From Pseudoduganella dura (lineage in GTDB: Bacteria; Pseudomonadota; Gammaproteobacteria; Burkholderiales; Burkholderiaceae_D), in assembly GCF_009727155.1 (NCBI RefSeq), contig NZ_WNWM01000002.1:6758001-6822000 (forward strand): 64,000 bases of DNA, written 5' to 3'. How positions within the stretch are numbered: the stretch's first letter is position 1; each line of letters opens with the position of its first letter. Position numbers and translations under genes: made by a program. The notes under the pieces are model-generated. The model was not told the DNA's origin. It did not search any database and saw only the letters and a program-made list of their open reading frames with translations. Shown in pieces: positions 16,248-25,568 of the stretch.

Positions 16248-18037
16248 CAGCGGCTCCGCTGCGGGTCGAGGCGCTCGATGCGGCGCATCGTTTCCTGCAT
16301 GTCGTTCGTCATGCTGGAGGCATCGTCGACGATCGTGGGCTTGATCAGCACGACCAGCTCGCGCTTCTGGCTGATGCTGTCCTTGTTGCGGAACAGCGCG
16401 CCCAACACCGGCACGCTGCCCACGCCGGGCAGCTGCGACTGGTCGCTGGTGGTGGCCTGGCGCATCAGGCCGCCGATGGCGACGATCTCGCCGTTGCGGC
16501 CGCGCACCAGGCTGTCCATCTCCGAGGTGGACGAGGCCGCCAGCGGCAGGTTCAGCGACCCGGCCTCGCCCAGGTTCACGCTCTTGTTGATCGTGGTGAC
16601 CGAGCTCACCGAAGGGTGCACGTGGAGCATCACGTGCCCGTCCTCGTCGATCTGCGGCGTCACGTCGAGCAGCACGCCGGAGAAGAACGGCTGCACGGTG
16701 ACGTTCGGCGTCGTCGTGTTGCCGGACACGTTCGAATTCGTCGTGGTGCTGATGCCCGTCACATAGAACTCGTCGGTGCCGATCTTCAGCACGGCCTTCT
16801 GGTTGTTCAGCGTGGCGATGCGCGGGCTGGACAGCACGTGCACCGTGCCCTGCGATTCGAGGAACGAAATCATCGCCGAGAAATTGCTGGTCTGGATCGC
16901 CAGGCCGAACATCGTGCCCAGCGCATCGGCGGCGCTGCCCAGCGAAGCCCCGGGTGTCGACGTGAAGCCGGTGTCGCCGGCGCTGCTCTGGCCGATCGCA
17001 CCGTTGATGCCGCGCCGCACCAGGTTGGTGCCCGGCGAGATCACGCCGATGCCGCCGGCGCTGTTGCCGCCCTGACGGAACGCCGCCCAGTTGACGCCCG
17101 TCTGGAAACCGCTGTTCAGCTGCACCTCGAGGATCTTGGCTTCCAGGATCACCTGCCGCTCGACGGCCAGGCGGGTGGCCTTCAGGTACTCGTCCACGTT
17201 GCGCAGCTGGGCCGGCAAGGCGCGCACCAGCACCACGCCGGACTGCGGCGAGATGATCACGCTGCGGCCGTCGTCGCCGCTGCCGACGATCGCTTCCAGC
17301 GCCGCCTTCAGGTCGCCCCAGAAATCGGTCTCGGAAGTCATCTTGACATTGCTGGCATCGTCCTGGGTCGTCTGGACACCGGTCGGCTGCCCCGTCTGGG
17401 TCTGCGAATTGCCCTGCTGCCCGCCCTGCTGGCCGTTCTGGCCGGATTGGTTCGCGGTGCTGACGGTGTTGATCGACGTGGACGACACGCGCAGGTTCGA
17501 GCTGCCGCGCCGGCTGCCGGTCAGGTAATTCACCTTGAACATGCGGGTCTGGATCGTCAGCGGGCGGATGTAGATGCGGTTGCCTTCCACCTTGTAGTCA
17601 TAGCCGTACAGTTCGCGGGCGGCGTCCAGCGCCTCGAAGATCGTCACATCCTTCAGGTTGGCCGACAGCGTGCCGGTGACTTCGGGCGAGACCAGCATGT
17701 TGTAGCGGGTGCCGGTGGCGATCGAGTTGAAGAACTGCTGGGCGGGCACGTTGTTGAGCGCCACGTTGAAGCGCTCATCCAGCACCGCGCGGGCTTTCGG
17801 CAGGCTGGCCGCCAGCTTCGGCGCCGGTGGCAGCAGCGCCGCCTCGACCGCGTCCGGCGCGGCGCCCTGCCGCGCCGCCGCCCTGGCGGTGGCGTCGCGC
17901 ATCTCGCCGCTGATCGTGTCGTACGTATCGCGGCGGCCGGCGGTGTCGCAGCCGGCCGCCAGCAGCACCACCGCCGCGCCAATCGCCAGGGTTCGCATCG
18001 TTCGCTTCATTTGCATGGTCTGTTTCATTGTCTTCAT
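16247..18037 (-). CDS. mshL: MSHA outer-membrane secretin MshL
   Basis: 596 residues. A lipoprotein signal ends in LLAAGC (Cys at about 30). An N0/STN domain follows (FNVALNNVPAQQFFNSIATGTRYNMLVSPEV), then a Gln/Asn/Gly-rich linker (about 195-225), and the C-terminal secretin domain (VLSSPRIATLNNQKAVLKIG, LHVHPSVSSVTTINKS, GGLMRQATTSDQSQLPGVGSVPVLGALF). It would form the outer-membrane channel through which the MSHA pilus passes. ATG 18037 overlaps the mshK stop (ATGA). There are several Met codons in the first 15 residues; the first gives the coupling overlap. Confidence 0.93.
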   Translation of the reverse strand: MKTMKQTMQMKRTMRTLAIGAAVVLLAAGCDTAGRRDTYDTISGEMRDATARAAARQGAAPDAVEAALLPPAPKLAASLPKARAVLDERFNVALNNVPAQQFFNSIATGTRYNMLVSPEVTGTLSANLKDVTIFEALDAARELYGYDYKVEGNRIYIRPLTIQTRMFKVNYLTGSRRGSSNLRVSSTSINTVSTANQSGQNGQQGGQQGNSQTQTGQPTGVQTTQDDASNVKMTSETDFWGDLKAALEAIVGSGDDGRSVIISPQSGVVLVRALPAQLRNVDEYLKATRLAVERQVILEAKILEVQLNSGFQTGVNWAAFRQGGNSAGGIGVISPGTNLVRRGINGAIGQSSAGDTGFTSTPGASLGSAADALGTMFGLAIQTSNFSAMISFLESQGTVHVLSSPRIATLNNQKAVLKIGTDEFYVTGISTTTNSNVSGNTTTPNVTVQPFFSGVLLDVTPQIDEDGHVMLHVHPSVSSVTTINKSVNLGEAGSLNLPLAASSTSEMDSLVRGRNGEIVAIGGLMRQATTSDQSQLPGVGSVPVLGALFRNKDSISQKRELVVLIKPTIVDDASSMTNDMQETMRRIERLDPQRSR

Positions 18038-18426
18038 TGTTGTCCTGCCTGCCGGGCCGGCGTGGCGCGCCTCCCGGACGGGTCGGGATGGAGGCGCAGC
18101 ACTTCGCGCGTCTTGCCGCGCCGCAGCACCACGCGGTCCTCGCCCACCGATTCCACCACCGCGCCGCCCAGGCGGCTGCCCTGCCGCACCATTTCGCCAC
18201 TAATCACGGCAATACGGCGCCCGCCTGGCTCGCGCGAGACGAGGATCGATTGCAGTGTGGGCCCGGGCGGCGCGGCCGGCGGTGCCTCGGCGCCCGCCGC
18301 CAGCGCGTCGAGGCCGGGCGGCGGCAGGGTCGGGTCGGCCACCTGGGTCCGCGCCCCGGCGGCCGTCGGCAGCATCAGGGCGGCGGCAAGCGTCATCATG
18401 GCAAGCGGGTTCACAGGGCGATCCAT
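18034..18426 (-). CDS. mshK: MSHA biogenesis protein MshK (PilP-like)
   Basis: 130 residues. A signal peptide (MMTLAAALMLPTAAGA) is followed by a Pro/Ala linker and a small beta domain (LQSILVSREPGGRRIAVISGEMVRQG, VVESVGEDRVVLRRGKTREVLRL) of the kind seen in PilP/GspC/MshK, where it links the inner-membrane assembly proteins with the secretin. The order I-I2-J-K-L matches pilM-N-O-P-Q of type IVa pili. The start overlaps the end of mshJ by 16 bases. Confidence 0.8.
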   Translation of the reverse strand: MDRPVNPLAMMTLAAALMLPTAAGARTQVADPTLPPPGLDALAAGAEAPPAAPPGPTLQSILVSREPGGRRIAVISGEMVRQGSRLGGAVVESVGEDRVVLRRGKTREVLRLHPDPSGRRATPARQAGQQ

Positions 18427-19187
18427 TCATTGTCCAGGCTCAGGGTATACAACGTCAGCGTCAGCGTCGCCTTGTCGTGCAGCGAGGCATCGAGCACCGC
18501 CCGGCCCCAGTACAGCCGGGCCGGCAGCCGCTCGAGCGCCGCCATGTAGGCCACCATGTCGGGATAGGCGCCCTGCAGCACGATGCGCACGCCGTGGCGG
18601 TACAGCAGCGGCTCCGCCGGCAGTAATGGCGCAGACCCCGGCGCAGACCCCGGAGCGATGGCCGCCCCTGCTGCTGCGCCGGGCGGCGTCGTCGACAGCG
18701 CGGTCGGGGGCAGCGCCGGGCCGCCGGCGAAACCGTCTTCCGCGTCGGCGAAATGGCCGTCGGTGGTGCCGGCCGGCGCCAGCGTGCGCAACGACAGCAG
18801 CTTGAGCTTGCCGTTCTGCTGCACCATCTGCTGCAGCAGCACGCTCATCCGGTCCGGCTGCACGAGCGCGCCCTGGGTGGTGCGCAGGCTGGCGCGCAGC
18901 CGCTCGTTGCCGGCGCGCACGGCCGCCAGCCGCTTGCGCGCATCCGCATCCGGATCGGCCCGGGCCGCCGCCGTCTTTTGCGCGATTTCCAGCTCGATGC
19001 CGGCGATCTGCGCGTGCTGCTCCAGGAGCATGCCCCGCAGCGTGCGTTCGCGCGCGCCGGCCGGCTCGATGAAGCCCATGTAGGCAATGAAGATCACCGC
19101 CGCCACGGCCGCCAGGCAAGTCATCGCCCGTTCGCGCAGCGACAGCGCATCGATGCGCGCCGTCCATTTCAGCCACAACGCCTTCAT
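18411..19187 (-). CDS. mshJ: MSHA biogenesis protein MshJ (PilO-like)
   Basis: 258 residues. A short cytoplasmic start (MKALWLKWTARIDALSLRER) precedes one membrane helix (about 22-42), a coiled-coil-like stretch (LLEQHAQIAGIELEIAQKTAAA) and a periplasmic ferredoxin-like region interrupted by an Ala/Gly/Pro-rich insert (about 165-200). This is the PilO/GspM type architecture; with MshI and MshI2 it would form the inner-membrane alignment complex. ATG 19187 overlaps the preceding stop (ATGA). Confidence 0.82.
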   Translation of the reverse strand: MKALWLKWTARIDALSLRERAMTCLAAVAAVIFIAYMGFIEPAGARERTLRGMLLEQHAQIAGIELEIAQKTAAARADPDADARKRLAAVRAGNERLRASLRTTQGALVQPDRMSVLLQQMVQQNGKLKLLSLRTLAPAGTTDGHFADAEDGFAGGPALPPTALSTTPPGAAAGAAIAPGSAPGSAPLLPAEPLLYRHGVRIVLQGAYPDMVAYMAALERLPARLYWGRAVLDASLHDKATLTLTLYTLSLDNEWIAL

Positions 19188-19876
19188 CGGGCCACCTCCG
19201 TGCGGGCCTGCAATGTGAATTCCACATACGGCGGGGGCGCCGCCGGGCCATCGGCGCCGGCCGTGGCGGGCAACGCGACAGCCGTGCCGGTCGACCGCAC
19301 CGGCCCGCCCAGCCGCACTTCCGGCACTCCCGGCCGCACGATCTCCACCCGGGCGAACGCCTTGCCGCGCAGTGCCGGCTCGCGCGCCAGGCCGTTCAGG
19401 TAGCCCGGCAACAGTTCGGCGCGCAGCGACCGGCCGCTCAGGCCGATGTCGGCGTTGGCGCCGCCGATGTCGATGCCGGTCAGCCACAGACCGCTGACCC
19501 GGGTGCGGGACAGCGCCTGGAAATACGCCGAATAGCCGCGTGGATCGCCGACCCGGTTCTGTTCCAGTATATCGGTCACGCCGCGCAGTGCCGCCTCCTC
19601 CGCCTCGCTGCGCGCCAGTTCCTGCGCCACCGCCGCATCCTTCGGCCGCGGCACCAGCCCGGCCAGCGTGGTTTCCTTGCGTTTCTCGGCTTCCCGCACC
19701 TGCTCCCCGAGCTCGGCCGATTCGGCTTCGAGCGTGGCGACGCGGCCGTGCGCCGCCACGGCCAGCGCCACCGATCCGGTCAGCGCCGCGCCCACGATCA
19801 GCGCCAGCGAGTTCGCCGTGAAGTAGCGCTTTTCCTTGCGAAAGCGCGGGTTGAACAGGTTGATCTGCTGGCTCAT
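19184..19876 (-). CDS. mshI2: MSHA biogenesis protein, PilN-like (MshI2)
   Basis: 230 residues. It begins MSQQINLFNPRFRKEKR, the short cytoplasmic peptide by which PilN-type proteins dock to the PilM-type partner (INLF motif), then a membrane helix at about residues 22-42, a coiled coil (ATLEAESAELGEQVREAEKRK) and a periplasmic domain (GLWLTGIDIGG, VPEVRLGGPV) typical of PilN. The overlap with mshI is ATGA. The symbol follows usage in some MSHA loci where two proteins carry the MshI name. Confidence 0.8.
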   Translation of the reverse strand: MSQQINLFNPRFRKEKRYFTANSLALIVGAALTGSVALAVAAHGRVATLEAESAELGEQVREAEKRKETTLAGLVPRPKDAAVAQELARSEAEEAALRGVTDILEQNRVGDPRGYSAYFQALSRTRVSGLWLTGIDIGGANADIGLSGRSLRAELLPGYLNGLAREPALRGKAFARVEIVRPGVPEVRLGGPVRSTGTAVALPATAGADGPAAPPPYVEFTLQARTEVAR

Positions 19877-20838
19877 GCCACGGCGCCCTCATCGCGCAGC
19901 CCGCCACCGAGCACGGTAAAGAAGCGCGCCTGCTGCGCGGCATCGCGCAGTTCGGGCACCTTGTCGAGATCGAACACGGTATCGAGGTCGAGCGGATCGA
20001 CCGGCAGGTACAGGTTGGCGGACAGGTAATCGTGCAGGCCGGAGCTGCCGGTGGGGGCCAGCACCAGCTTCGATACCGCCACATACTGGAACTGCCGCTC
20101 GAAATTGTCCAGCGAACGCTGCAGTTCAAGGGCGATGCGGTCGTACAGGTTTTGCCGCTGCTCCAGCGGGCCTTCCACCTGGCCCAGCGTGATGTCCATC
20201 CGGCGCGCCAGGTACAGCTCGCCGCGGAAGGTCACCGTGAGCAGGCCGCCGTGCTCGTCGAACGCCAGCATCGCCAGGCCGCGCCCTGCCGGCTCCAGCA
20301 GCGCGGACACGTTGCGCTGCGCGATTTCCGGGATGTCGATGGCACCCAGGTCCACTTTCGCCTCGACATACAGGTTCTGCAGCGCCTCGATGATGCCGTT
20401 GCGGGCCGCCACGGCGAACACCTGGTGGTTATGCGCGGGGCCGTTCGGCGCCACCGGGATGTCCAGCACGTCGATGGTGGCTTCCGGCACGGGGAAGTCG
20501 ATCATGTCCTTCAGGCGCCAGCCGACGGCCGTCTTCAGCTCGTCGGCCGGCACGTTCGGCGCTTCCAGCGCCAGCAACTGGTATTCGCCGGGCACCAGCA
20601 CGCTCGTGCACAGGTGTTCCGCCGCGCCGAGCTCGCGGCCGACGCGCGCGATCAGGCCGGCCGCCTCGGCGCGCGTGCAGGGGTGGAAGGCGGCCGCCAG
20701 CACCGCCGGCTTGCCGGCGGCCTTGTCATCCGGCCGGTCTCCCACCGTGCGCCGCACGACCGCCGCCGTCACGCCCGCCGCGCCGGCATTCACCGCCAGC
20801 CAGCCTTCCTTCTTTTTCGCCTTGTGCCAGAAAGCCAT
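19873..20838 (-). CDS. mshI: MSHA biogenesis protein MshI (PilM-like, actin fold)
   Basis: 321 residues, no signal peptide. It resembles PilM-like cytoplasmic actin-fold proteins: LAVNAGAAGVTAAVVRR, ALEAPNVPADELKTAVGWRLKDMIDFPV, LAMLAFDEHGGLLTVTFRGELYLARRMD and LQRSLDNFERQF are typical blocks. It would recruit the PilN-like partner encoded next. It is the first gene of the mshI-I2-J-K-L-M-N unit, behind a 131-bp AT-richer gap with a TATAAT hexamer, so this half of the locus probably has its own promoter. Confidence 0.87.
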   Translation of the reverse strand: MAFWHKAKKKEGWLAVNAGAAGVTAAVVRRTVGDRPDDKAAGKPAVLAAAFHPCTRAEAAGLIARVGRELGAAEHLCTSVLVPGEYQLLALEAPNVPADELKTAVGWRLKDMIDFPVPEATIDVLDIPVAPNGPAHNHQVFAVAARNGIIEALQNLYVEAKVDLGAIDIPEIAQRNVSALLEPAGRGLAMLAFDEHGGLLTVTFRGELYLARRMDITLGQVEGPLEQRQNLYDRIALELQRSLDNFERQFQYVAVSKLVLAPTGSSGLHDYLSANLYLPVDPLDLDTVFDLDKVPELRDAAQQARFFTVLGGGLRDEGAVA

Positions 20839-20890
20839 CGCGCCTGTTCCGATATCGGGTGATGCTTGAAAAAAACATTGCAGTTACTTG

Positions 20891-20896
20891 ATTATA
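20891..20896 (-). promoter_or_regulatory. Candidate -10 box for the mshI-N operon
   Basis: TATAAT on the minus strand, 52 bases before the mshI start, within the AT-richest part of the 131-bp gap between mshQ and mshI. No good -35 hexamer stands at 16-18 bases, so confidence is modest. Confidence 0.4.
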
Positions 20897-20969
20897 TTCA
20901 AGATTCCAGTGTGTTCCGGTAGCAAAACGCTATTTTCGGCGGATTTTTTGTCCCGGAAGCCACGAACGC

Positions 20970-23900
20970 CTAATAAATTTCACGCAAATAGATGTACGGG
21001 TTCGGTGGCCGCGTGCCATAGATGAGCTTGCCGCGCATGCTCGGCAGCCAGACCGGCAGCGCCACCCCCTCCCTGGTACTGACCCACATGTAAACCGAGC
21101 CGTTGCTGCCGGCGGCCGGCGCGGCCAGCATGACGGTGCCCGCGCCGTCGACGAGCGTCGCGGACGCGAGCCTGTTGACCGTCAGCGCCAGCTTGCAGGC
21201 TGGACCGTTGGCCAGCTTCTCGCACTCGGAAAAGCGCACGTCGGCCGACGTGAACGCCGACGTCGAATCGGTGCTGGCGTCGACCCATTGCCCGGCAAAA
21301 AATTGCGCCTTGACGGCAATGTTGCGCGCTCCCGCCGCCGAGCCCTCGGAATCCGGTACGAACAGGCGGCCGGCCACGATCCGCACCCCGCCTTCGACGG
21401 CCGCGGCGCGCTGCGACGTGACCGCATCCGTGCCGCTGCTTTCGGTCGCGCGCAGGTAGACGGAGACCGGAGAGGGCGACGTCGTCGACGCGGTAGGCGA
21501 ATAGGCCAGCGCCGCCGGAAACGCGTACGTGGGCGCGATGGTGGCGACGCCGCCGGTGAATGCGCTGGCGGCGATCGCCTTGTTCGACAGCGTGGAATAC
21601 ACGGTGCCGGACGACGTGGTGGAGGACGGCGAACGCTGTGCGGTCGTGCCGTTCGGCGCCGTGAACGGCGCCAGCGCCACGTCGCGCGCCAGCTCCAGGC
21701 GGTAGTTGTTCAACGCCGCGCCGGTGGCGCTGCGCGCCGTCACGACCGTGGTGAACGGCTGCAGCGAATAAGCCATCGTGTCGATCTTCGCCGCCGGCAC
21801 CGGCACCGGTTTCGGATCGGGGCACTGGGCAGCCGCCAGGCAGGCCATCGGCCCGGTGACCACGGTATCGAAGTGATCCGCGTAGAACCGGCCCACGTTG
21901 ATCGGCGTGCCATCCACGCTGCCGCTGCCGAGGTACGAGCCCTTCTCGATCGCGCTGTTCTGCAGCAGCTCTTCCGCGGTCGGCATGATCATCGACTCGA
22001 CGCGGATCACGCCCACGTCGTCGAAGATGAACGTGCTGCCGGTGGCGATGCCGGCGCTGAACGGCCCGAAGGTGGCGTTCTTGCCCAGCGACAGCTTGCC
22101 GACGGGTTCTTCGTCTTTCGTGCGCGTCACCATCGCCGCGATCGGGCTGCCGTCGGCCGTGGTCGCCGCGCCGACCACCAGCTTGATCTTCACGGGGTCG
22201 TCCTCGCGGCCGAAATTGGGCGCCGGCGTCGACAGGTCGACCATCATCGCCCGCACCGTCATCGTGAACGGCGTGCCGGCCGTCACGAAGCGCGGATCGG
22301 CGGCGCTGGCCGGGTCGCCGGCCTTGTTGGTCGACTGCGCCAGCAGCAGCAGGCGGTTCGGCTTCGACACGAAGGCGCCGGTGGAGCCCAGCCGGGCCTG
22401 GTTGTCGGTAACGAACAGTTCGATCCGCCCCACATCCGGGTAGCGCAGCAGGAAATCGGCCGGGTCGTCGTCGTCGCTGGCCGTGGTGGCCCGGCTCGAC
22501 GGCGAACCGGCGGGATAACGGATATTGCTGGCCGTGCTCCAGGCCGCGGAGTTCTGCGCCGGTATCGCGCCGTTCGGCTCGCAGGCGGGCAGCGTCACCG
22601 TGCCGCTGCGCAGGTTGTAGCTGCCCTTGGTGCCGGCGGTGGTGGAGGGATTGTGGCAGCTCAGCGCGAAGCGCATCGGCAGCGTGGTTTCCGTGCTGGC
22701 CAGCGCCGTGGGCACGTCCTTCGCCACGTAGGTGATGAACGTGCTGAGGTCCTTGTTGGCCAGCACGAAATCCGGCGTCAGGCGCTTGCACGGCTGCTGC
22801 GCATGCCCGAACGCGCGGTTGTGCACGCATTCCTTGTCGGTGAACACGAAGACCGGCGTGAACGTCTGGTTGCCGACCCGGGTGCTGACGGTCGACGTGT
22901 CGTTGCCGTCGTAATAGTCGAACAGCTTGCCGCCCACCGTCACGCCGAACGACACCAGGCCGCTGGCCGACAGGCCGGGCGTCACCGTCAGCGTGATCGG
23001 CGGCAGCGTCGTATTCTTCGTCACGAGGCCGGAATAGGTACAGGTCAGCAGTTGGCCCTGGACGGCGCAGCTCCATCCGGAGCCGCTGGCGCCGCCGTAG
23101 ATGAGCGCGGCCGGCAGCGTGCCGCTCACCGTCAGCGGCCCGCCCTCGTCCATCGGCCCGTTGTTCACCACGCTGATCGTGTAGGTGGTGGCGGAGGACG
23201 GCACCAGCGGCCCGTTCAGCGTCAGCGTCACGCCGCGGTCGGTCGCCGGCACGTTCGGCGCGGCGATCACCTCGGCATTGAGGAGCACCAGGTCGTTGCC
23301 GGAGGTGTACAGCGTCTTCGCCGACTTCTGGCCGCCGGCGATCACCGGCGACTTCACCGTGTACACGTCGAAGTCGATGCCATAGGAATACTGGTCGGCG
23401 TTGACGCTGCTGATCGAATTGAACTGGTTGCCCGTCGGATTGTACAAGTCGGCCTGCTCGACGCCGTTGTACTGCAGCGTTTCGCCGCCGCCCTGCAGTG
23501 TGCTGTCGCCTTCCCACGTGATGTGGCCCACGCGGCCCGTGAGGCTGCCGATCGGGTTCGGGGTCAGGAAATTGGCCAGCGTCAACTCCACCGACGAATT
23601 GCGGATGTACTGGAAGCCTTCGTACACGTTCAGCACGCGGAAGGTTTCCGAGCTCTGGCTGTAGACGACCAGCAGCTGGAAGCCGCCCAGCACGCCCTGC
23701 ACGGCGCAGAACAGGTCCTTGTTGATGGTCAGGCCGCCGGCCGTGTAGCTGGCGTTGCCGCGCGCCTTGACCTGGTCGGTGACATCGGCCGCGCCGCCGA
23801 AATAGTTGTAGCCCACCGTCGCCGACGCATAACGCCGGTTGGCCGGCGCCGAGATCGCCTTGCCGTCGAACGTGACCGCGTAGTCGGCCGTGCCGCCGGA

Positions 23901-24179
23901 CCCGGCCCAGTACAGGTAGGCCGCCAGCACGGTGCTGCCGTTCGGTATGCCCGACAGGTTCATCGTCACCGACTCCGCCGTGGAGCAGGCATTGGAGTTG
24001 TTCGATGCCGTGCGCAGCGTCTTCTGCGTGCCGGTCATGTTGATGTTGCCGGCGAAACTCTTGAACAGCGTGATCGGCGTGTCCGCCAGCGCCGGTGCGC
24101 ACAGCAGCATCGCCAGCGCCGGCAAAGCGCCGCGCAGCACGGAGAGCATCGACAGGATGGACCGGATCGCCGCCGTCAC
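20970..24179 (-). CDS. mshQ: MshQ-like large surface protein (DUF6701 type)
   Basis: 1069 residues. A GTG start at 24179 overlaps the mshP stop (GTGA); a signal peptide follows (LPALAMLLCAPALA|DTP). The N-terminal 300 residues (LFKSFAGNINMTGTQKTLRT, LYWAGSGGTADYAVTFDGK) resemble an adhesin-like beta domain, next comes a DUF11-like segment (TYTISVVNNGPMDEGGPLTVSGTLP, about 340-420), and the C-terminal half matches the DUF6701 region of MshQ proteins (ALSCHNPSTTAGTKGSYNLRS is not part of it; FRFGRL-like RIVAGRLFVPDSEGSA and LPVWLPSMRGKLIYG are). It probably acts at the pilus tip or cell surface. The last gene of the mshE-Q unit. Confidence 0.8.
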   Translation of the reverse strand: MTAAIRSILSMLSVLRGALPALAMLLCAPALADTPITLFKSFAGNINMTGTQKTLRTASNNSNACSTAESVTMNLSGIPNGSTVLAAYLYWAGSGGTADYAVTFDGKAISAPANRRYASATVGYNYFGGAADVTDQVKARGNASYTAGGLTINKDLFCAVQGVLGGFQLLVVYSQSSETFRVLNVYEGFQYIRNSSVELTLANFLTPNPIGSLTGRVGHITWEGDSTLQGGGETLQYNGVEQADLYNPTGNQFNSISSVNADQYSYGIDFDVYTVKSPVIAGGQKSAKTLYTSGNDLVLLNAEVIAAPNVPATDRGVTLTLNGPLVPSSATTYTISVVNNGPMDEGGPLTVSGTLPAALIYGGASGSGWSCAVQGQLLTCTYSGLVTKNTTLPPITLTVTPGLSASGLVSFGVTVGGKLFDYYDGNDTSTVSTRVGNQTFTPVFVFTDKECVHNRAFGHAQQPCKRLTPDFVLANKDLSTFITYVAKDVPTALASTETTLPMRFALSCHNPSTTAGTKGSYNLRSGTVTLPACEPNGAIPAQNSAAWSTASNIRYPAGSPSSRATTASDDDDPADFLLRYPDVGRIELFVTDNQARLGSTGAFVSKPNRLLLLAQSTNKAGDPASAADPRFVTAGTPFTMTVRAMMVDLSTPAPNFGREDDPVKIKLVVGAATTADGSPIAAMVTRTKDEEPVGKLSLGKNATFGPFSAGIATGSTFIFDDVGVIRVESMIMPTAEELLQNSAIEKGSYLGSGSVDGTPINVGRFYADHFDTVVTGPMACLAAAQCPDPKPVPVPAAKIDTMAYSLQPFTTVVTARSATGAALNNYRLELARDVALAPFTAPNGTTAQRSPSSTTSSGTVYSTLSNKAIAASAFTGGVATIAPTYAFPAALAYSPTASTTSPSPVSVYLRATESSGTDAVTSQRAAAVEGGVRIVAGRLFVPDSEGSAAGARNIAVKAQFFAGQWVDASTDSTSAFTSADVRFSECEKLANGPACKLALTVNRLASATLVDGAGTVMLAAPAAGSNGSVYMWVSTREGVALPVWLPSMRGKLIYGTRPPNPYIYLREIY

Positions 24180-24691
24180 AGCACCACCCGCACCACGCGC
24201 TGCACGTAATCGACGCCCGGCGCCGCGTTCGGGCACGCACCGTTGGCCGGCTGGTTGCAGGCCGTGGCGGTGATCGTCGTCTGGGTCAGCGTCGTGACGC
24301 CGTCGGCCATCACGTTCGGCGGCGCCTGCACGCACGTCACCGATACCGTCATCTGCGACAACGTGCCGGGCGCCGTGAAATTCGCGCCGCACGCGCCGCC
24401 GCCCGCCTGCTGCTGCTGGTACAGGCCGTACTCGATGCCCGTGCGAGCCGCTTCGTAGGCGCGGGTACCCAGCAGGTCGAGCGCCGACGCCTGCTGCTGC
24501 GCGGTCGCGAACGTGACGATCGCCGCGCCGATGCCGGACAATACGACGAGCAGGAAGATCGCCGTGACGATGCTGACGCCGCGGCTGCGGGCCAGGTGAC
24601 GGGGGTAATGGGCTGCGGTCAGGGCTCGCGGCTCGCACTCGATGGGCGTTTCGATGGTCATTGCTTCGATTTTCACGGCATGGATTTTCAC
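24176..24691 (-). CDS. mshP: MSHA biogenesis protein MshP
   Basis: 171 residues. The segment RSRGVSIVTAIFLLVVLSGIGAAIVTFATAQ is the MshP hallmark: a pilin-like leader and helix without the usual Glu at mature position 5, as in tip-type minor pilins. The remaining part holds several Cys (ACGANF, VTCVQAP, ACNQPANGACP) that may form disulfides. I chose GTG 24691 because GAGGAA stands six bases before it, right after the mshO stop; an ATG at 24661 is possible. The leader would then be long (about 38 residues). Confidence 0.8.
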   Translation of the reverse strand: MKIHAVKIEAMTIETPIECEPRALTAAHYPRHLARSRGVSIVTAIFLLVVLSGIGAAIVTFATAQQQASALDLLGTRAYEAARTGIEYGLYQQQQAGGGACGANFTAPGTLSQMTVSVTCVQAPPNVMADGVTTLTQTTITATACNQPANGACPNAAPGVDYVQRVVRVVL

Positions 24692-24701
24692 GGCCGGTTC
24701 C

Positions 24702-25568
24702 TCAGGGATTGTCCAGCTGGGTCTGGCGGCTCAGCTGCGCGCGTTCGCCGTTGGCGTGCTGCAGCGTCAGAACCAGCGTCATCAGCGAGCCGGCGTTCTG
24801 CCCGCGCAGCGGGTTGTTGCTGAAGTTGCACCCGCCGACCATTGTGGTCAGTATCGGCGGCGTGGCCGTATCGTTCAGCGCCGCCAGGTTGCCCACGCCG
24901 GGCACGATGCGGCGCGTGAAATAGCGCTGCAGCGTGCCGGCGCCGTTCGCCGCCGGCGTGCACAGATAGGTGACGGTGCCGGTGACGACCTGGAAACTCT
25001 GCGACGGCGATACCGTGTCGCGGAACTTGTTGGCCTGCAGCGTGACCCGGCTGCCGTTGACGGCGGCGACCTGCGAAATATTGTCGGCGGCGCCGTCGAA
25101 CGCCCACGCGTAGGCCGGCAGCGCATCCGTGTTGGCGATCGCGATGTAGTCGCCCGCCACGATGGCCTGGCGGCCCGCCGGTGCCGTGCCGACCATGTCG
25201 AACCCGTTGCTGGCGCCGCTGAAATCGAGCGGCAGCAGCGTGTCCGGCGGACGATCGTTGACGTCGATATAGCGGCCGCCCGCCTTGGTCAGCAGGAACT
25301 GGATCGCGACCGGGTTGGTGAACACCGTCACCGTGTGCGGCAGCGCAAGGCGCAGCTCGCGCGTCATGCGGCGCAGCGCCAGGTCGGCCGCGTCGGCCAT
25401 GTCGGCGCGCGCCTGCGTGTCCACCTGGCTGCGCACCGGCATGCGGATGAAGATCGCCACCATGCCGGCGATGATGCCGGTGATGACGATGACAATGATC
25501 GCCTCGACCAGCGTGAAGCCGCGCTGGCGCCGGGTGAGCGCGCGGCCGGTATCAGTTGTTGGGCGCAT
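24702..25568 (-). CDS. mshO: MSHA minor pilin MshO
   Basis: 288 residues. A class III prepilin signal (RRQRG|FTLVEAIIVIVITGIIAGMVAIFI) with Glu5 is followed by a large globular domain (MTRELRLALPHTVTV, VAIQFLLTKAGGRYIDV), as in MshO/PilW-type minor pilins. It should be processed by a prepilin peptidase encoded elsewhere. The start overlaps the end of mshD by 17 bases. Confidence 0.9.
   Translation of the reverse strand: MRPTTDTGRALTRRQRGFTLVEAIIVIVITGIIAGMVAIFIRMPVRSQVDTQARADMADAADLALRRMTRELRLALPHTVTVFTNPVAIQFLLTKAGGRYIDVNDRPPDTLLPLDFSGASNGFDMVGTAPAGRQAIVAGDYIAIANTDALPAYAWAFDGAADNISQVAAVNGSRVTLQANKFRDTVSPSQSFQVVTGTVTYLCTPAANGAGTLQRYFTRRIVPGVGNLAALNDTATPPILTTMVGGCNFSNNPLRGQNAGSLMTLVLTLQHANGERAQLSRQTQLDNP

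Noticed and set aside
21288..24209. A 973-codon open frame antisense to mshQ
   Set aside because: It mirrors the high-GC codon pattern of mshQ, is Arg/His/Gly-rich with no recognisable domain, and mshQ itself has a signal peptide, clear domains and translational coupling.
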